A stretch of 64,000 bases of DNA from Flavobacteriaceae bacterium MAR_2009_75 (GTDB lineage Bacteria > Bacteroidota > Bacteroidia > Flavobacteriales > Flavobacteriaceae): the NCBI GenBank assembly GCA_002813285.1, contig PHTZ01000001.1, forward strand, positions 3,719,501-3,783,500, written 5' to 3'. The number at the start of each line of letters is the position of its first letter. Within the stretch, counting starts at the first letter, position 1. The notes beneath the pieces were generated by a model. That model was given only the letters and a program-made list of their open reading frames with translations, had not been told where the DNA came from and made no database searches. The position numbers were made by a program, and so were the translations under genes. Below, one piece after another: positions 46,797 through 56,044 of this stretch.

Positions 46797-47345
46797 TTAA
46801 ATATCGATAGCCCTATTGTATTGCAATAGATTTAGCTTAGGCCGCTCAACCAATTCAAGCATATCTGTATAACCAGCTCTTTTAAAGTTTCGCAGTAGCT
46901 TCGCAAAGCGGTTTCCGCTTGTAATAAGCTTCAATTGATACTCTTCACACTTAATGTTGATACGGGTCTCTGAAATTTTGTATTCTGATGGGTAGACTTT
47001 TAGGTGTCTTGATATCCTATTCGGAATTCCTAATTTTGATAAAATGAACATAGGGGAGAGGTAAAAGGTATCTACAATTTCTTTGCCCCTAATAATTGTA
47101 ATTGATTCAATTTCATTTTTAAGAATTGGAATAATGGTATCACTTTCGGTAAAATTGCCGACAACCATAACCCCTTGAGGTAGTATTTCTAGATTACATT
47201 TGGTTTGGCTCAATAAAAAATCAGTTTTATGCTGCTTGTTCTTAAAATCGACAAGTCTAAAATTTGATTTTTGCTTTCGCCCTATCAGCTTAGATAGAAA
47301 TCTTGAATTGCCCGACTGTTTGCTAGATAAGCCTTTCATTTTCAT
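46797..47345 (-). CDS. Unknown 182-residue cytoplasmic protein
   Basis: No signal peptide, basic N-terminus (MKMKGLSSKQSGNSRF), then a mixed beta/alpha region (VMVVGNFTESDTIIPILKNEIESITIIRGKEIVDTFYLSPMFILSKLGI). I recognise no domain; the middle resembles PH-like barrels only vaguely. The reading frame is complete and preceded by an AT-rich gap. Confidence 0.55.
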   Translation of the reverse strand: MKMKGLSSKQSGNSRFLSKLIGRKQKSNFRLVDFKNKQHKTDFLLSQTKCNLEILPQGVMVVGNFTESDTIIPILKNEIESITIIRGKEIVDTFYLSPMFILSKLGIPNRISRHLKVYPSEYKISETRINIKCEEYQLKLITSGNRFAKLLRNFKRAGYTDMLELVERPKLNLLQYNRAIDI

Positions 47346-47664
47346 GAGTTAGGTTTAGTTCTGTGGTTTGATAGAAACGGCAACTTTGTACCTTTAGGGG
47401 ATGGCTAATTTATAGATTAATAATTAATTTTTTTCTCCGTTTTAGGTGATCTGAAGGTCTAAAGTAAAAAAGTGAGTGTGTACTTAATCGATTGAGTAGC
47501 GGTATTTTCAGCGGCAGTTTACCTCGAGACCAAGGCAAAAAGTTATTAACAAATTCAATAATTACGATATTCTGTAAATCTCGATTTTATTTTTAAAATA
47601 TTCGAAAGTTAATGGTTGTAGTGTTGGAGAGGTTTGTTCGTAAAGTGCAAAAACCTATAATATA
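47346..47664. other. Gene-free stretch, about 320 bases
   Basis: Lies between the unknown 182-residue gene and the DUF58 gene, both on the minus strand. I see no gene, no clear TAnnTTTG box on the minus strand and no strong hairpin. Confidence 0.5.
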
Positions 47665-48996
47665 TTAGATAAGGCCCCTTGCCTTAATTTCTAGATACTT
47701 ATTGATGGTCTTTAGGGTAAGATTTTCAGGTTTGGTAAGTATGGTTTGAATTCCGTATTTCTGAAGCTCTTTTTGCATAAGTTGTTTTTCGAAAGAAAAT
47801 TTCTCGGCGACGGACTTATGATAGATATCTTGAATATCTTCTGTATCTCTTGTAATTAAATCTGCAAGTTCTGTATTTTCAAAAAATATAACTACCAAAA
47901 CATGTTTTTTGGCCAAAGCCAGTAAATATGGTAGCTGCCTTCTAAGGGCAGAAATATGTTCGAAATTAGTGTAGAAAAGAAGTAAACTTCTGTGGCTTAC
48001 CTTTCTTTTTACATGCCCATAAAGCAGTCCGAAATCTGAATCGGTAAAAGAAGTATCGATGCCGTAGAGATTTTCTAATATGCTATTTAGATGTGTTATC
48101 TTTTGAACTGCGGGCAAATGGGTTTCAATACTTTTTGAAAAAGTTATCATACCTGTTTTGTCGTGCCGTTTTAAGGCTACGTTCGAGAAGGCCAAGGTAG
48201 AATTAATCGCATAGTCCAGCAATTTAAGGTCGTTAAAGGGCATTTTCATGACACGTCCGGTATCGATTATCGAATATACAGGTTGCGATTTTTCATCTTG
48301 ATATTGATTGACCATCAAATTATTTAGTTTTGCGGTCGCTTTCCAGTTTACGGTACGAATGTCGTCACCTGATACATATTCTTTTATCTGTTCAAACTCT
48401 TGGGTATGCCCGATGCGACGCATTTTTTTGAGTCCCATTTCGGTCAAATGATTGCTGATGGCCAGAAAATCGTACTGTTGCATCTGAATGATGCTCGGGT
48501 AGACCGGTACCGTTCGACCTTTCTCAAAAGTGTATTTACGCTTAATTATTTTCAACGGGGAAGAGGCGAATACAATGAGACTGCCGAAATGATACTCACC
48601 ACGTTCGACCGGTCTTAGATTATACTCAAATTGGTAATCTTCATTTTTGTCAAGAACACTTCGATGTTCAAAATCCCTTTTCTGAAATTGAACCGGGAGT
48701 TCATCGATAATACTTACATAGGTCTTAAAATTATAGCTTGAGCGGTAAATCATTCTTAGGGGGTTGTAATCGCTATTGGAGAGCTTTTTCGGCAGTACTC
48801 TCTTCGCCATTATAGCCGAATGGGGCCAGTAAAGCAAATAGATATCGAATAGGAATAGAGAGAAGAGCAAAAGTGTCAATAACCAAGAAATGGGATATAT
48901 GACCGGAAACCAATACGACAAAACGAAACTAGCCGCAAGAACGGCTATGTATCTAAAAAACGTATTATGTATGTAAAACGATTTTAGAAACTTCAT
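47665..48996 (-). CDS. DUF58 domain-containing protein
   Basis: A 443-residue protein with two N-terminal membrane helices and a DUF58 core: EFEQIKEYVSGDDIRTVNWKATAKLNNLMVNQYQDEKSQPVYSIIDTGRVM, followed by a vWA-like region. DUF58 proteins are regular partners of MoxR ATPases. Last gene of the cluster, 3 bases after moxR. Confidence 0.92.
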   Translation of the reverse strand: MKFLKSFYIHNTFFRYIAVLAASFVLSYWFPVIYPISWLLTLLLFSLFLFDIYLLYWPHSAIMAKRVLPKKLSNSDYNPLRMIYRSSYNFKTYVSIIDELPVQFQKRDFEHRSVLDKNEDYQFEYNLRPVERGEYHFGSLIVFASSPLKIIKRKYTFEKGRTVPVYPSIIQMQQYDFLAISNHLTEMGLKKMRRIGHTQEFEQIKEYVSGDDIRTVNWKATAKLNNLMVNQYQDEKSQPVYSIIDTGRVMKMPFNDLKLLDYAINSTLAFSNVALKRHDKTGMITFSKSIETHLPAVQKITHLNSILENLYGIDTSFTDSDFGLLYGHVKRKVSHRSLLLFYTNFEHISALRRQLPYLLALAKKHVLVVIFFENTELADLITRDTEDIQDIYHKSVAEKFSFEKQLMQKELQKYGIQTILTKPENLTLKTINKYLEIKARGLI

Positions 48997-48999
48997 GTA

Positions 49000-49998
49000 T
49001 CAACGAGGAATTTCTACCGATTCTGTGATCATTTGAATAACGCTCTCAGTGGTCATGCCTTCCATCTCACGTTCTGGGGTCAAGATGACCCGGTGGTTTA
49101 GTACAGGGGCCAAGGCATTTTTAATATCTTGGGGTATAACAAAATCACGACCGTTTATGGCCGCAAAAGCTTTTGCGGCATTCAATGTCGCTATAGAAGC
49201 CCTAGGAGAGCCACCGAGATACAAATGGGGGTGATTCCTCGTTTTTGTAATGATTTCCGCTATGTATTTTATAATTTTTTCTTCAACAATGACTTCTTGA
49301 ATTTTGGATTTGAACTCAGCAAGTTCTTCAGTATTTAAAATGCCTTGTATCGTATCTTGAGGTTTTACTCCTTTTCTTTCATGATGACTTTGAATTATTT
49401 TCACCTCGTCTTCAAGTGATGGATAGTCGACCTTTATTTTAAATAGAAAGCGATCTAATTGTGCTTCAGGTAGTGCGTAGGTGCCCTCTTGTTCTATGGG
49501 GTTTTGGGTGGCGAGGACCATAAAAGGGGCTTCCATGGTATAGGTATGCCCATCCATAGTAATTTGACGTTCTTCCATAGTTTCAAAAAGGGCAGCTTGA
49601 GTTTTGGCTGGTGACCTATTGATTTCGTCGATGAGTACTATGTTCGAAAAGATCGGACCTTTTTTATATTTAAATTCTGAGGTTTTCGTATTGAAGATAG
49701 AAGTACCCAAGATATCGCTGGGCATAAGGTCGGGCGTGAACTGAATACGACTGAAATCGGTTTTTAAAGTTTTGGAGAACAGCTTGGCGGTTACCGTTTT
49801 TGCAATACCTGGTACACCTTCTATGAGAACGTGGCCATCGACCAAAAGAGCGACTATCAACAGCTCGATAAAGTTTTCTTGACCTACAATGACTTGACCA
49901 AGTTCTTTCTTAATATTCGCTACCGCCGCCTTTAGGCCTTCTAGGTCTATACGGTTATTAAAATTTAGGTCTTCGTTAGAAGCTTCATTATTTTCCAT
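49000..49998 (-). CDS. MoxR-family AAA+ ATPase
   Basis: A 332-residue ATPase: Walker A EGVPGIAKT (about 60–68), Walker B IVLIDEINRSPAKTQAALFE, sensor LATQNPIEQEGTYALPEAQLDRF and a lid domain with LGGSPRASIATLNAAKAFA. MoxR proteins act as chaperone-like factors that mature or activate partner proteins, often with vWA/DUF58 proteins. It overlaps the upstream DUF4350 gene by 11 bases. Confidence 0.95.
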   Translation of the reverse strand: MENNEASNEDLNFNNRIDLEGLKAAVANIKKELGQVIVGQENFIELLIVALLVDGHVLIEGVPGIAKTVTAKLFSKTLKTDFSRIQFTPDLMPSDILGTSIFNTKTSEFKYKKGPIFSNIVLIDEINRSPAKTQAALFETMEERQITMDGHTYTMEAPFMVLATQNPIEQEGTYALPEAQLDRFLFKIKVDYPSLEDEVKIIQSHHERKGVKPQDTIQGILNTEELAEFKSKIQEVIVEEKIIKYIAEIITKTRNHPHLYLGGSPRASIATLNAAKAFAAINGRDFVIPQDIKNALAPVLNHRVILTPEREMEGMTTESVIQMITESVEIPR

Positions 49999-51205
49999 GG
50001 GCTTGCTTTTTGAATTTTTCTATGGATGAATTCAGTTTATGAAGTTCATCGTTTGAGATATTTTCTCGATTTCTCACGTGTTCGATAAATGAAAAAAGTT
50101 TCTCTATTTCTTCAGGGCTATGAGAGCTTCTAGCCGCTAGGTTACGATAAAATTCTTTTTCGTTTCCTATAGGGCCCAAATAGAATTTAGACCGTATGTA
50201 CTCCATAAAATAATCGATTTTATGTTCGGCCATCGCTTTGCTATCGCCCTTTTCATAATACATGTCGGCGATGGTTCTGGTAAATGCCAAAGTCTGGTTC
50301 TTTAAAGGTAGAACCACGGGAATCGGTCTTTGCTTTCTCTTTCCCTCAAAAACAATATAGAGTACAACACCTATAAGTACGAGGTAATATGCCCATTTGA
50401 ATTCTTTCGTATTCAGAAAAATGTACATAGGAGATGTATAGACCGATTTGCCCGATTTATAGTGATTGTCTATATAAATGGTTCGTGAAGAATCAAGATA
50501 GGAGAGTAATCCGGCAGTGTAATTTCTATTCTCATCCTTTAAGATAAAATAATTGGTAAAAGCTTTAGGGAAAGTGCTTAAGATCACCTCGCCTTGACCA
50601 TAAGAACGTTTGACAACGTTATAGAATTTTTCGGTCTTAATCTCTTCTTCATCGGTGTTATTGATAGTACCGATGATAGTCATTGGAGCATCCCCTTGAT
50701 TCTGAAAATAGGTTGCGTAGTTGTCTTTTTCAAATAAATACTCTTTTTGCGGATTCAAAAGCGGATTAACCAATTGATGCCTATGTGAGTACATATGATC
50801 TAAACCACTATATAGCCTTTCTGTCTTTAACTCGAGAGTATCTAAAAGTTTTTCTTCAAAATTATCAGCGGAAATAAATAGGCTGTTTCCTTCAGAAACC
50901 CAGTCCAGCAGATTATAGAGTTCGCTTTCACCGAATTCTATTTGGTCGTTCACAAAAACATAAGTGCCCTTTGCGTCTGTATTAACGTTCAAAAATTCGA
51001 ATGGTGGTATGTTTACCTCTTTTGTTTTTTCGCCAAATAGTTGCTGGAGTATATCGTTTAAAACCACTGTGCCATAGGGAATCTTGTGTTTTGACACATA
51101 AGAAGGAAACCAATTGACTTCTTTAGGCCTGGTGTACTGCATCAGCATAAGCAGCCCAACGGTCAAAACCATAATTACGATATAAACGCCACCTTTTCTA
51201 CCCAT
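49988..51205 (-). CDS. DUF4350 domain-containing membrane protein
   Basis: A 405-residue protein with an N-terminal helix (about 8–22), a large extracytoplasmic domain (KIPYGTVVLNDILQQLFG ... LLDWVSEGNSLFISADNFE, as in DUF4350), a second helix (about 272–290) and a cytoplasmic tail. It overlaps both neighbours, so expression is tightly coupled within the MoxR cluster. Confidence 0.85.
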   Translation of the reverse strand: MGRKGGVYIVIMVLTVGLLMLMQYTRPKEVNWFPSYVSKHKIPYGTVVLNDILQQLFGEKTKEVNIPPFEFLNVNTDAKGTYVFVNDQIEFGESELYNLLDWVSEGNSLFISADNFEEKLLDTLELKTERLYSGLDHMYSHRHQLVNPLLNPQKEYLFEKDNYATYFQNQGDAPMTIIGTINNTDEEEIKTEKFYNVVKRSYGQGEVILSTFPKAFTNYFILKDENRNYTAGLLSYLDSSRTIYIDNHYKSGKSVYTSPMYIFLNTKEFKWAYYLVLIGVVLYIVFEGKRKQRPIPVVLPLKNQTLAFTRTIADMYYEKGDSKAMAEHKIDYFMEYIRSKFYLGPIGNEKEFYRNLAARSSHSPEEIEKLFSFIEHVRNRENISNDELHKLNSSIEKFKKQAHGK

Positions 51206-51938
51206 TGGATTCTAAGTTGAGTTTTAGGCTTTGAAATTCTTTTTCGGCTCGCTGAAATTTACTTTCGTCTATTGCAAAATCACCATACCAGATATAATCG
51301 TATAAATGGGTGATTTTAGAAAACTGATGTTTCAAATTTTCGAGTTCGATTTCTTTTAGATAGTCGTTATTGGTCTTCTGAAGCTCCCATACGATCAGTT
51401 CTTTTTCACTGAGCAGTCTTAAGACGTAGAGGTAATAATATCGTATGGCCAATCTAAAATTTTTAGTGGCAACCGCATCGTTGATCAACTTTTGAATATT
51501 TTCATTTTTGATGATATGCTCTTCCTCTGAAAGGTTGACCAGATTTTTAGAACCTTTGGTATGTTTTAGACTGTTAGCATTAAGTTTTAAAAAGAATTTA
51601 ATCAGCAAATAAATAAGTAAGATCAATAAAAGGTAGGGTACTAATTCTAAAAATATGGATAGAAAGCCGGAGGCTTTTTCCATGCCGAAAATACTTTCAA
51701 AAACACGGAGCAATACATTGCCCAGCCATGCAGTAAAATCATCCCACCAAGTGGGGTCAGAGGTTACGACTTCAAAATTGAAATCTGGATCAATCTTATA
51801 TTTTTGTAAATCCGCATCCGTAATTTCCTGAATTTCTAGAGCCGCCTTGTCATAGTAAACGGTCGTCGAATCTTGCTGACCAAATATCGAAGTCATCAAG
51901 AAAAAAGCCATAAAAAATATGAATAGCGGTAAGCGCAT
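51198..51938 (-). CDS. DUF4129 domain-containing protein
   Basis: A 246-residue protein with a signal peptide (ending FGQQDS), one membrane helix (about 90–112) and a C-terminal DUF4129-like domain (NFRLAIRYYYLYVLRLLSEKELIVWELQKTNNDYLKEI). Overlaps the DUF4350 gene by 8 bases and follows the membrane-protein gene by 5. Confidence 0.82.
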   Translation of the reverse strand: MRLPLFIFFMAFFLMTSIFGQQDSTTVYYDKAALEIQEITDADLQKYKIDPDFNFEVVTSDPTWWDDFTAWLGNVLLRVFESIFGMEKASGFLSIFLELVPYLLLILLIYLLIKFFLKLNANSLKHTKGSKNLVNLSEEEHIIKNENIQKLINDAVATKNFRLAIRYYYLYVLRLLSEKELIVWELQKTNNDYLKEIELENLKHQFSKITHLYDYIWYGDFAIDESKFQRAEKEFQSLKLNLESNG

Positions 51939-51943
51939 AAAGT

Positions 51944-52810
51944 TTATTCGGTACCTCCTAAATTTTTGATACGTTCATAAGTGCCCGTGAAATTCTTTTT
52001 TTCGTTCAAATCGAAATAAATCAGAACACTGGCCACCATTGTAATAATATTCAAAAGAAATTGGGCAAGTGTACTAATACTGCCTAAAAGTATCGATATA
52101 GGGTCGGCGGTTGTAAAATTTTCAGCATCGATTTCTCCTGAGAGAATACCCATTTTTGCATAATTATAAATCGTTGCGGGTATAGCGAATGCTAAACTGG
52201 CTACATAAACAATAATACCGACGACAAAGAGGGCTGCGAAAGTGTTCCACCAATGGTCTTTTACCAAATTAAAACTATAGCTGAACGCATCCGATACATT
52301 TTTTTGGCTGAAAACCATAATACTAAATGATAATACCAAGGGAACATAGAGATATACCCCAGGAATAATACAGAACATAAAACCGACCCCTACACATAGA
52401 CCTACTAAAATACCCAAGCCGATAAAAGACCAAAAAGAAGCATAGACCTCTTTTTTGACTGTATCAAAAATGACATTACCGTTGTTGTTCGAATATGATT
52501 TGATGTAATGCAGGGTGGTTGACTGGGCAAGTACATAAGTCGCTATTATTGAAAGTACGAATGCAGCGCCGATAGCAAAAAGTAAAAAAACGTTGACAAC
52601 TTCGTTTGAAGACGTTATGCTAAAATTGAAAAAGTCTCCGACTTTGTACATATAAAGTCCATAACAGATAAGCATCACTACTAAATACGGGCCGATAATC
52701 TTGAAAAAAGTAGTAAAAAAAGGCTTGAACTCATTACGTAGAAAAGCGAATGTATCTGAAAGTATTTCCCCTAAATCACGTTGCTTTTTAAATTCGGTAT
52801 ATTGTTTCAT
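51944..52810 (-). CDS. Polytopic membrane protein of the MoxR cluster
   Basis: A 288-residue protein with about six membrane helices after a short cytoplasmic start (FKKQRDLGEILSDTFAFLRNEFKPFFTTFFKI). Layout resembles glycerophosphodiesterase membrane-domain or DUF975-like proteins, without catalytic features. The gene order SpoIIM – this – DUF4129 – DUF4350 – MoxR – DUF58 is recurrent in Bacteroidota. Confidence 0.75.
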   Translation of the reverse strand: MKQYTEFKKQRDLGEILSDTFAFLRNEFKPFFTTFFKIIGPYLVVMLICYGLYMYKVGDFFNFSITSSNEVVNVFLLFAIGAAFVLSIIATYVLAQSTTLHYIKSYSNNNGNVIFDTVKKEVYASFWSFIGLGILVGLCVGVGFMFCIIPGVYLYVPLVLSFSIMVFSQKNVSDAFSYSFNLVKDHWWNTFAALFVVGIIVYVASLAFAIPATIYNYAKMGILSGEIDAENFTTADPISILLGSISTLAQFLLNIITMVASVLIYFDLNEKKNFTGTYERIKNLGGTE

Positions 52811-52891
52811 TCTATAATTAGTTGTTTAGAACGGATGTCGTCAGTAATGGACAAAACTTCTTTTGACCACATCTTTATTATTTAATAGGCT

Positions 52892-53860
52892 CTAGGGCTT
52901 TATATCTTGTATTCTTTTATGAAGCCGTCGTGGATATATAACGTAGTAATAAAGAATTAGTACGATTGAGCATAAAATTATTAAGACGGCCAAAAAGTCT
53001 GGCATTTCGGTATGCCGCGTAACAAAACCTTCAAGAAAGCCGGCTATAATAAAGAAAGGTACGGTGCTCAGCATAATTTTTAATCCGTCTTTGACTCCTC
53101 TTTTGAAAGATTCGAGTCGGGTATACGTGCCAGGGAATAGCATGCCGTTGGCTAAAACCAAACCTGCACAACCCGCAATAATAATGACTGATATTTCGAT
53201 AGTACCATGAATCCATATAGTTCGGGCAGATTCCCATAGTAGTCCTTTTTCATAAAAGAAGTATTGAAAACTACCCATCATAATGCCGTTGCGCATCATT
53301 ACGTATAAGGTTCCGACACCCAATAAAATTCCCAATGCAAATGCCATCAATGCTACTCTTATGTTGTTGATAGTAATGCCCAAGAACATATTGAATTCAC
53401 CCATTTGTTTGTACACCGCCATGGGGTCACCTTTTTCGATGTTTTCCAAAGTCATATTCACATAGCCATCGCCTAAAATAGAACGAACAAAATCACCCTC
53501 GTTGGCCGAAGAAAAAGCACCTACCAACGAAAAGAAAAGAAATACCAAAAAAGAAATGAGTAGTTCACGTTGGTAACCGAAAAAGAGTAGGGGAAACTCT
53601 GTTTTCCAGAACTCGACAATGCGGTTTTTCGGTTCTCGTTTTGTTTTATAGATTTTTTGGTGGGCCTCAGAAGCGAGAGCGTTCAAATAAAACTCGGTGT
53701 TGCTACCAGAATAAAAGGTTTTGGCGTAGCTAAGATGGTCGGTAATCTCAATATAGAGATCAGACAATTTATCTGGTGAAAGCTTCGTTTTGTTTGACAG
53801 GGCATTTTCAAAAGTAGCCCATTTGTCTTTATTTTGCTTTACAAAGGCGGCCTCGCGCAT
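52892..53860 (-). CDS. SpoIIM-like (stage II sporulation protein M) membrane protein
   Basis: A 322-residue protein. I use the ATG at 53860 (MREAAFVKQNKDKWATFENAL), because the open frame upstream runs into the divergent RDD gene. Cytoplasmic N-terminal region, then about five membrane helices with the family pattern NNIRVALMAFALGILLGVGTLYVMMRNGIMMGSF and WIHGTIEISVIIIAGCAG. No sporulation is implied; in non-sporulating bacteria it belongs to the MoxR cluster. Confidence 0.9.
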   Translation of the reverse strand: MREAAFVKQNKDKWATFENALSNKTKLSPDKLSDLYIEITDHLSYAKTFYSGSNTEFYLNALASEAHQKIYKTKREPKNRIVEFWKTEFPLLFFGYQRELLISFLVFLFFSLVGAFSSANEGDFVRSILGDGYVNMTLENIEKGDPMAVYKQMGEFNMFLGITINNIRVALMAFALGILLGVGTLYVMMRNGIMMGSFQYFFYEKGLLWESARTIWIHGTIEISVIIIAGCAGLVLANGMLFPGTYTRLESFKRGVKDGLKIMLSTVPFFIIAGFLEGFVTRHTEMPDFLAVLIILCSIVLILYYYVIYPRRLHKRIQDIKP

Positions 53861-53893
53861 GCATACCGGGTTAGTACCCAAAGAAACAAAACT

Positions 53894-54610
53894 ATGGAAC
53901 AATTTCAAATAGAAACTGCCCAAAATATCACAATCGACCAGAACACGGCACACTTGGGAGACCGCATGTTGGCGTACCTTATCGATAGTTTTATCATTAT
54001 GGCGTATTTGATACTCATGTTTTTGATGCTGTCATCTTTCAATGTAGATTTTGGTGATTCATGGGCATTTTATCTCATAATGTCTCTCCCGGCATTTTTA
54101 TACTATGTACTTCTCGAAATGCTCTTGAACGGTCAAACGGTCGGTAAAAAACTGATGCAAGTGCGTGTGGTGAAGATAGATGGCTCTAAACCGAGTTTTT
54201 CGAGTTATCTGATTCGATGGGTATTACGAATTATAGACGTAGGTATTTCATCGGGGGGTGTTGCGGTATTGACCATTTTAATTCGAGGAAAGGGGCAGAG
54301 AGTGGGAGATATCGCTGCTGGAACGACGGTTATCAGCGAAAAGAAAAAGGTATCGCTACGAAACACCTTGTTAATAGAGCTTCCGGAAGACTACAAGCCT
54401 TCTTTTCCGCAAGTGACCGTTTTTAAAGATCGTGAGATTCAAACCATAAAAGAACTTTATGATTCGGCCAAAAGAAATGGTGATCACAATGTAATACTTT
54501 CATTGAGCGATAGAATTAAAAAGGTAACTGATGTACAGACGGAGTTAAAACCAGTAGACTTTGTCGACTTGGTCATAAAAGATTATAACTACTATACCCA
54601 AAACCTCTGA
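53894..54610 (+). CDS. RDD-family membrane protein
   Basis: A 238-residue protein starting at ATG 53894 (MEQFQIETAQNITIDQNTAH), the earlier frame being non-conserved. RDD marks: LGDRMLAYLIDSFIIMAYL with the Arg-Asp pair, LLNGQTVGKKLMQVRVVKIDG, LIRWVLRIIDV and GQRVGDIAAGTTVI. Three or four helices, C-terminal soluble tail. Divergent from the SpoIIM gene with 33 bases between starts, so shared control is likely. Confidence 0.9.
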   Translation: MEQFQIETAQNITIDQNTAHLGDRMLAYLIDSFIIMAYLILMFLMLSSFNVDFGDSWAFYLIMSLPAFLYYVLLEMLLNGQTVGKKLMQVRVVKIDGSKPSFSSYLIRWVLRIIDVGISSGGVAVLTILIRGKGQRVGDIAAGTTVISEKKKVSLRNTLLIELPEDYKPSFPQVTVFKDREIQTIKELYDSAKRNGDHNVILSLSDRIKKVTDVQTELKPVDFVDLVIKDYNYYTQNL

Positions 54611-54672
54611 TGTGCCGAGGTACTATTGTCTTAAAATATCGTCAATCGTAACGTAATTGCTTAGGTAAACTA

Positions 54673-54680
54673 TATTTTTG
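54673..54680 (+). promoter_or_regulatory. -7 box of the TRIC channel gene
   Basis: TATTTTTG, full TAnnTTTG match, 23 bases before the ATG. Confidence 0.45.
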
Positions 54681-54703
54681 CCATCAGTGTAAATTAAGGT
54701 GGT

Positions 54704-55318
54704 ATGTTTTATTTTCTCATTGATATCTTAGGGACCGTGGCTTTCGCCATTTCAGGGGTTTTAGTGGCAATGAACAAAAAGTTAGATCCTTTTGGAGTTT
54801 TTATCATTGCTTTTGTAACCGCGGTCGGTGGTGGTACTTTGAGAGATATACTTATTGGTAGTACGCCCGTACTTTGGATGCGTGAAAGTATTTACATGTA
54901 TGTAATCACCGGAAGTGTGATTTTTGCCATCATCTTTGTCAACCAGTTGAGGTATCTAAGAAAAACTCTTTTCTTGTTCGATACTATCGGAATTGGCCTC
55001 TTTACCATGCTAGGTATTGAAAAAGGATTAGGTGCAGACCTCACACCAATGTTATGTATAGCCTTGGGTACCATAACCGCTTGTTTCGGTGGGGTAATAC
55101 GTGATATTCTATGTAACGAAATCCCCGTGATTTTTAGAAAGGAAATTTATGCGACCGCTTGCATTTTAGGTGGATCCAGCTACTTTCTATTGATACTTCT
55201 ACCCTTTGACGGAGCTTACGCCTATGTGGCTGCAATTTTGATAATTATAATTGCCCGGTCGTTGGCGGTGAAATTTAAGATTAGCTTACCCAGTATTTAC
55301 GGCAAACAGAAAATTTAA
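54704..55318 (+). CDS. Trimeric intracellular cation (TRIC) channel family protein, YicG-like
   Basis: A 204-residue inner-membrane protein with seven helices and an internal two-fold repeat: TVAFAISGVLVAMNKKLDPFGVFIIAFVTAVGGGTLRDILIG and LCIALGTITACFGGVIRDILCNEIP. The GGGxxRD / GGxxRD motifs are the mark of prokaryotic TRIC (UPF0126) channels. Confidence 0.95.
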   Translation: MFYFLIDILGTVAFAISGVLVAMNKKLDPFGVFIIAFVTAVGGGTLRDILIGSTPVLWMRESIYMYVITGSVIFAIIFVNQLRYLRKTLFLFDTIGIGLFTMLGIEKGLGADLTPMLCIALGTITACFGGVIRDILCNEIPVIFRKEIYATACILGGSSYFLLILLPFDGAYAYVAAILIIIIARSLAVKFKISLPSIYGKQKI

Positions 55319-55330
55319 AATTTTATATAG

Positions 55331-56044
55331 TTATTCTATAATTTCGGCCTTTTCAATATATACATTTTGTTGGGGCCAATCGCCATCGCCAACTTCTACA
55401 TTATTGATTTTATCGACCACATCCATACCTTCTATGACTTTACCGAAGGGAGTGAAATCTCCATCTAAATGATAGGAGCCTGGGTCGGTGACAACGATAA
55501 AAAATTCATAGGGCGAGGCCAGCATGTGCGGGTTATCGATTTCGCTGCTGGGCATCGATATGGTACCTCGGTGATGACTATATCCTTTTCGGGTGTCAGG
55601 GGGTAAAAGATAGCGGCCGATATCCCTTCTTTTGCGGGCAGTTTCTTTATCATCTGAACTTCCGCCCTGTATAATAAAATTTTTCACTACGCGGTGAAAT
55701 TGTGTGTCGTTGAAGTATCCTTGCCGGGTAAGGTAAATGAAATTTGCCTTATGATAGGGTACATTGTCGTAAAGTTGAACCGTAAAGCTCCCAAAACTAT
55801 TGGTAATCTTGACCTTGTCGACCTTTAACTCCTTTTGATAATCAAAAAAGAAGTCGATGGCATTATCTTCGGTAAGCACGAATTTTTCAGCATCTTCTTT
55901 TTCAGCTTTAATAGAATCTACATGAACCGAATCTTTTACGATTTCAGTATTGGACTTCTCTATTTGTTTCTTTGGGGCTTCACCGCATGAAGAGATTAAA
56001 AATAATGCTAATATTGCGAGAGTAATGATTTTTCCGATTTTCAT
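55331..56044 (-). CDS. Cyclophilin-type peptidyl-prolyl isomerase lipoprotein
   Basis: A 237-residue protein from ATG 56044, where a lipoprotein signal starts (lipobox LISSC). The cyclophilin domain (about 75–237) has NSFGSFTVQLYDNVPYHKANFIYLTRQGYFNDTQFHRVVKNFIIQGG with the catalytic Arg in FHRV, and FTPFGKVIEGMDVVDKI. It should help protein folding at the envelope. The start codon overlaps that of the NUDIX gene on the other strand (CATG). Confidence 0.93.
   Translation of the reverse strand: MKIGKIITLAILALFLISSCGEAPKKQIEKSNTEIVKDSVHVDSIKAEKEDAEKFVLTEDNAIDFFFDYQKELKVDKVKITNSFGSFTVQLYDNVPYHKANFIYLTRQGYFNDTQFHRVVKNFIIQGGSSDDKETARKRRDIGRYLLPPDTRKGYSHHRGTISMPSSEIDNPHMLASPYEFFIVVTDPGSYHLDGDFTPFGKVIEGMDVVDKINNVEVGDGDWPQQNVYIEKAEIIE

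Noticed and set aside
47665-53860. MoxR–DUF58–SpoIIM cluster as a new defence island
   Set aside because: The same gene order is widespread in Bacteroidota as a core locus; nothing here points to defence.
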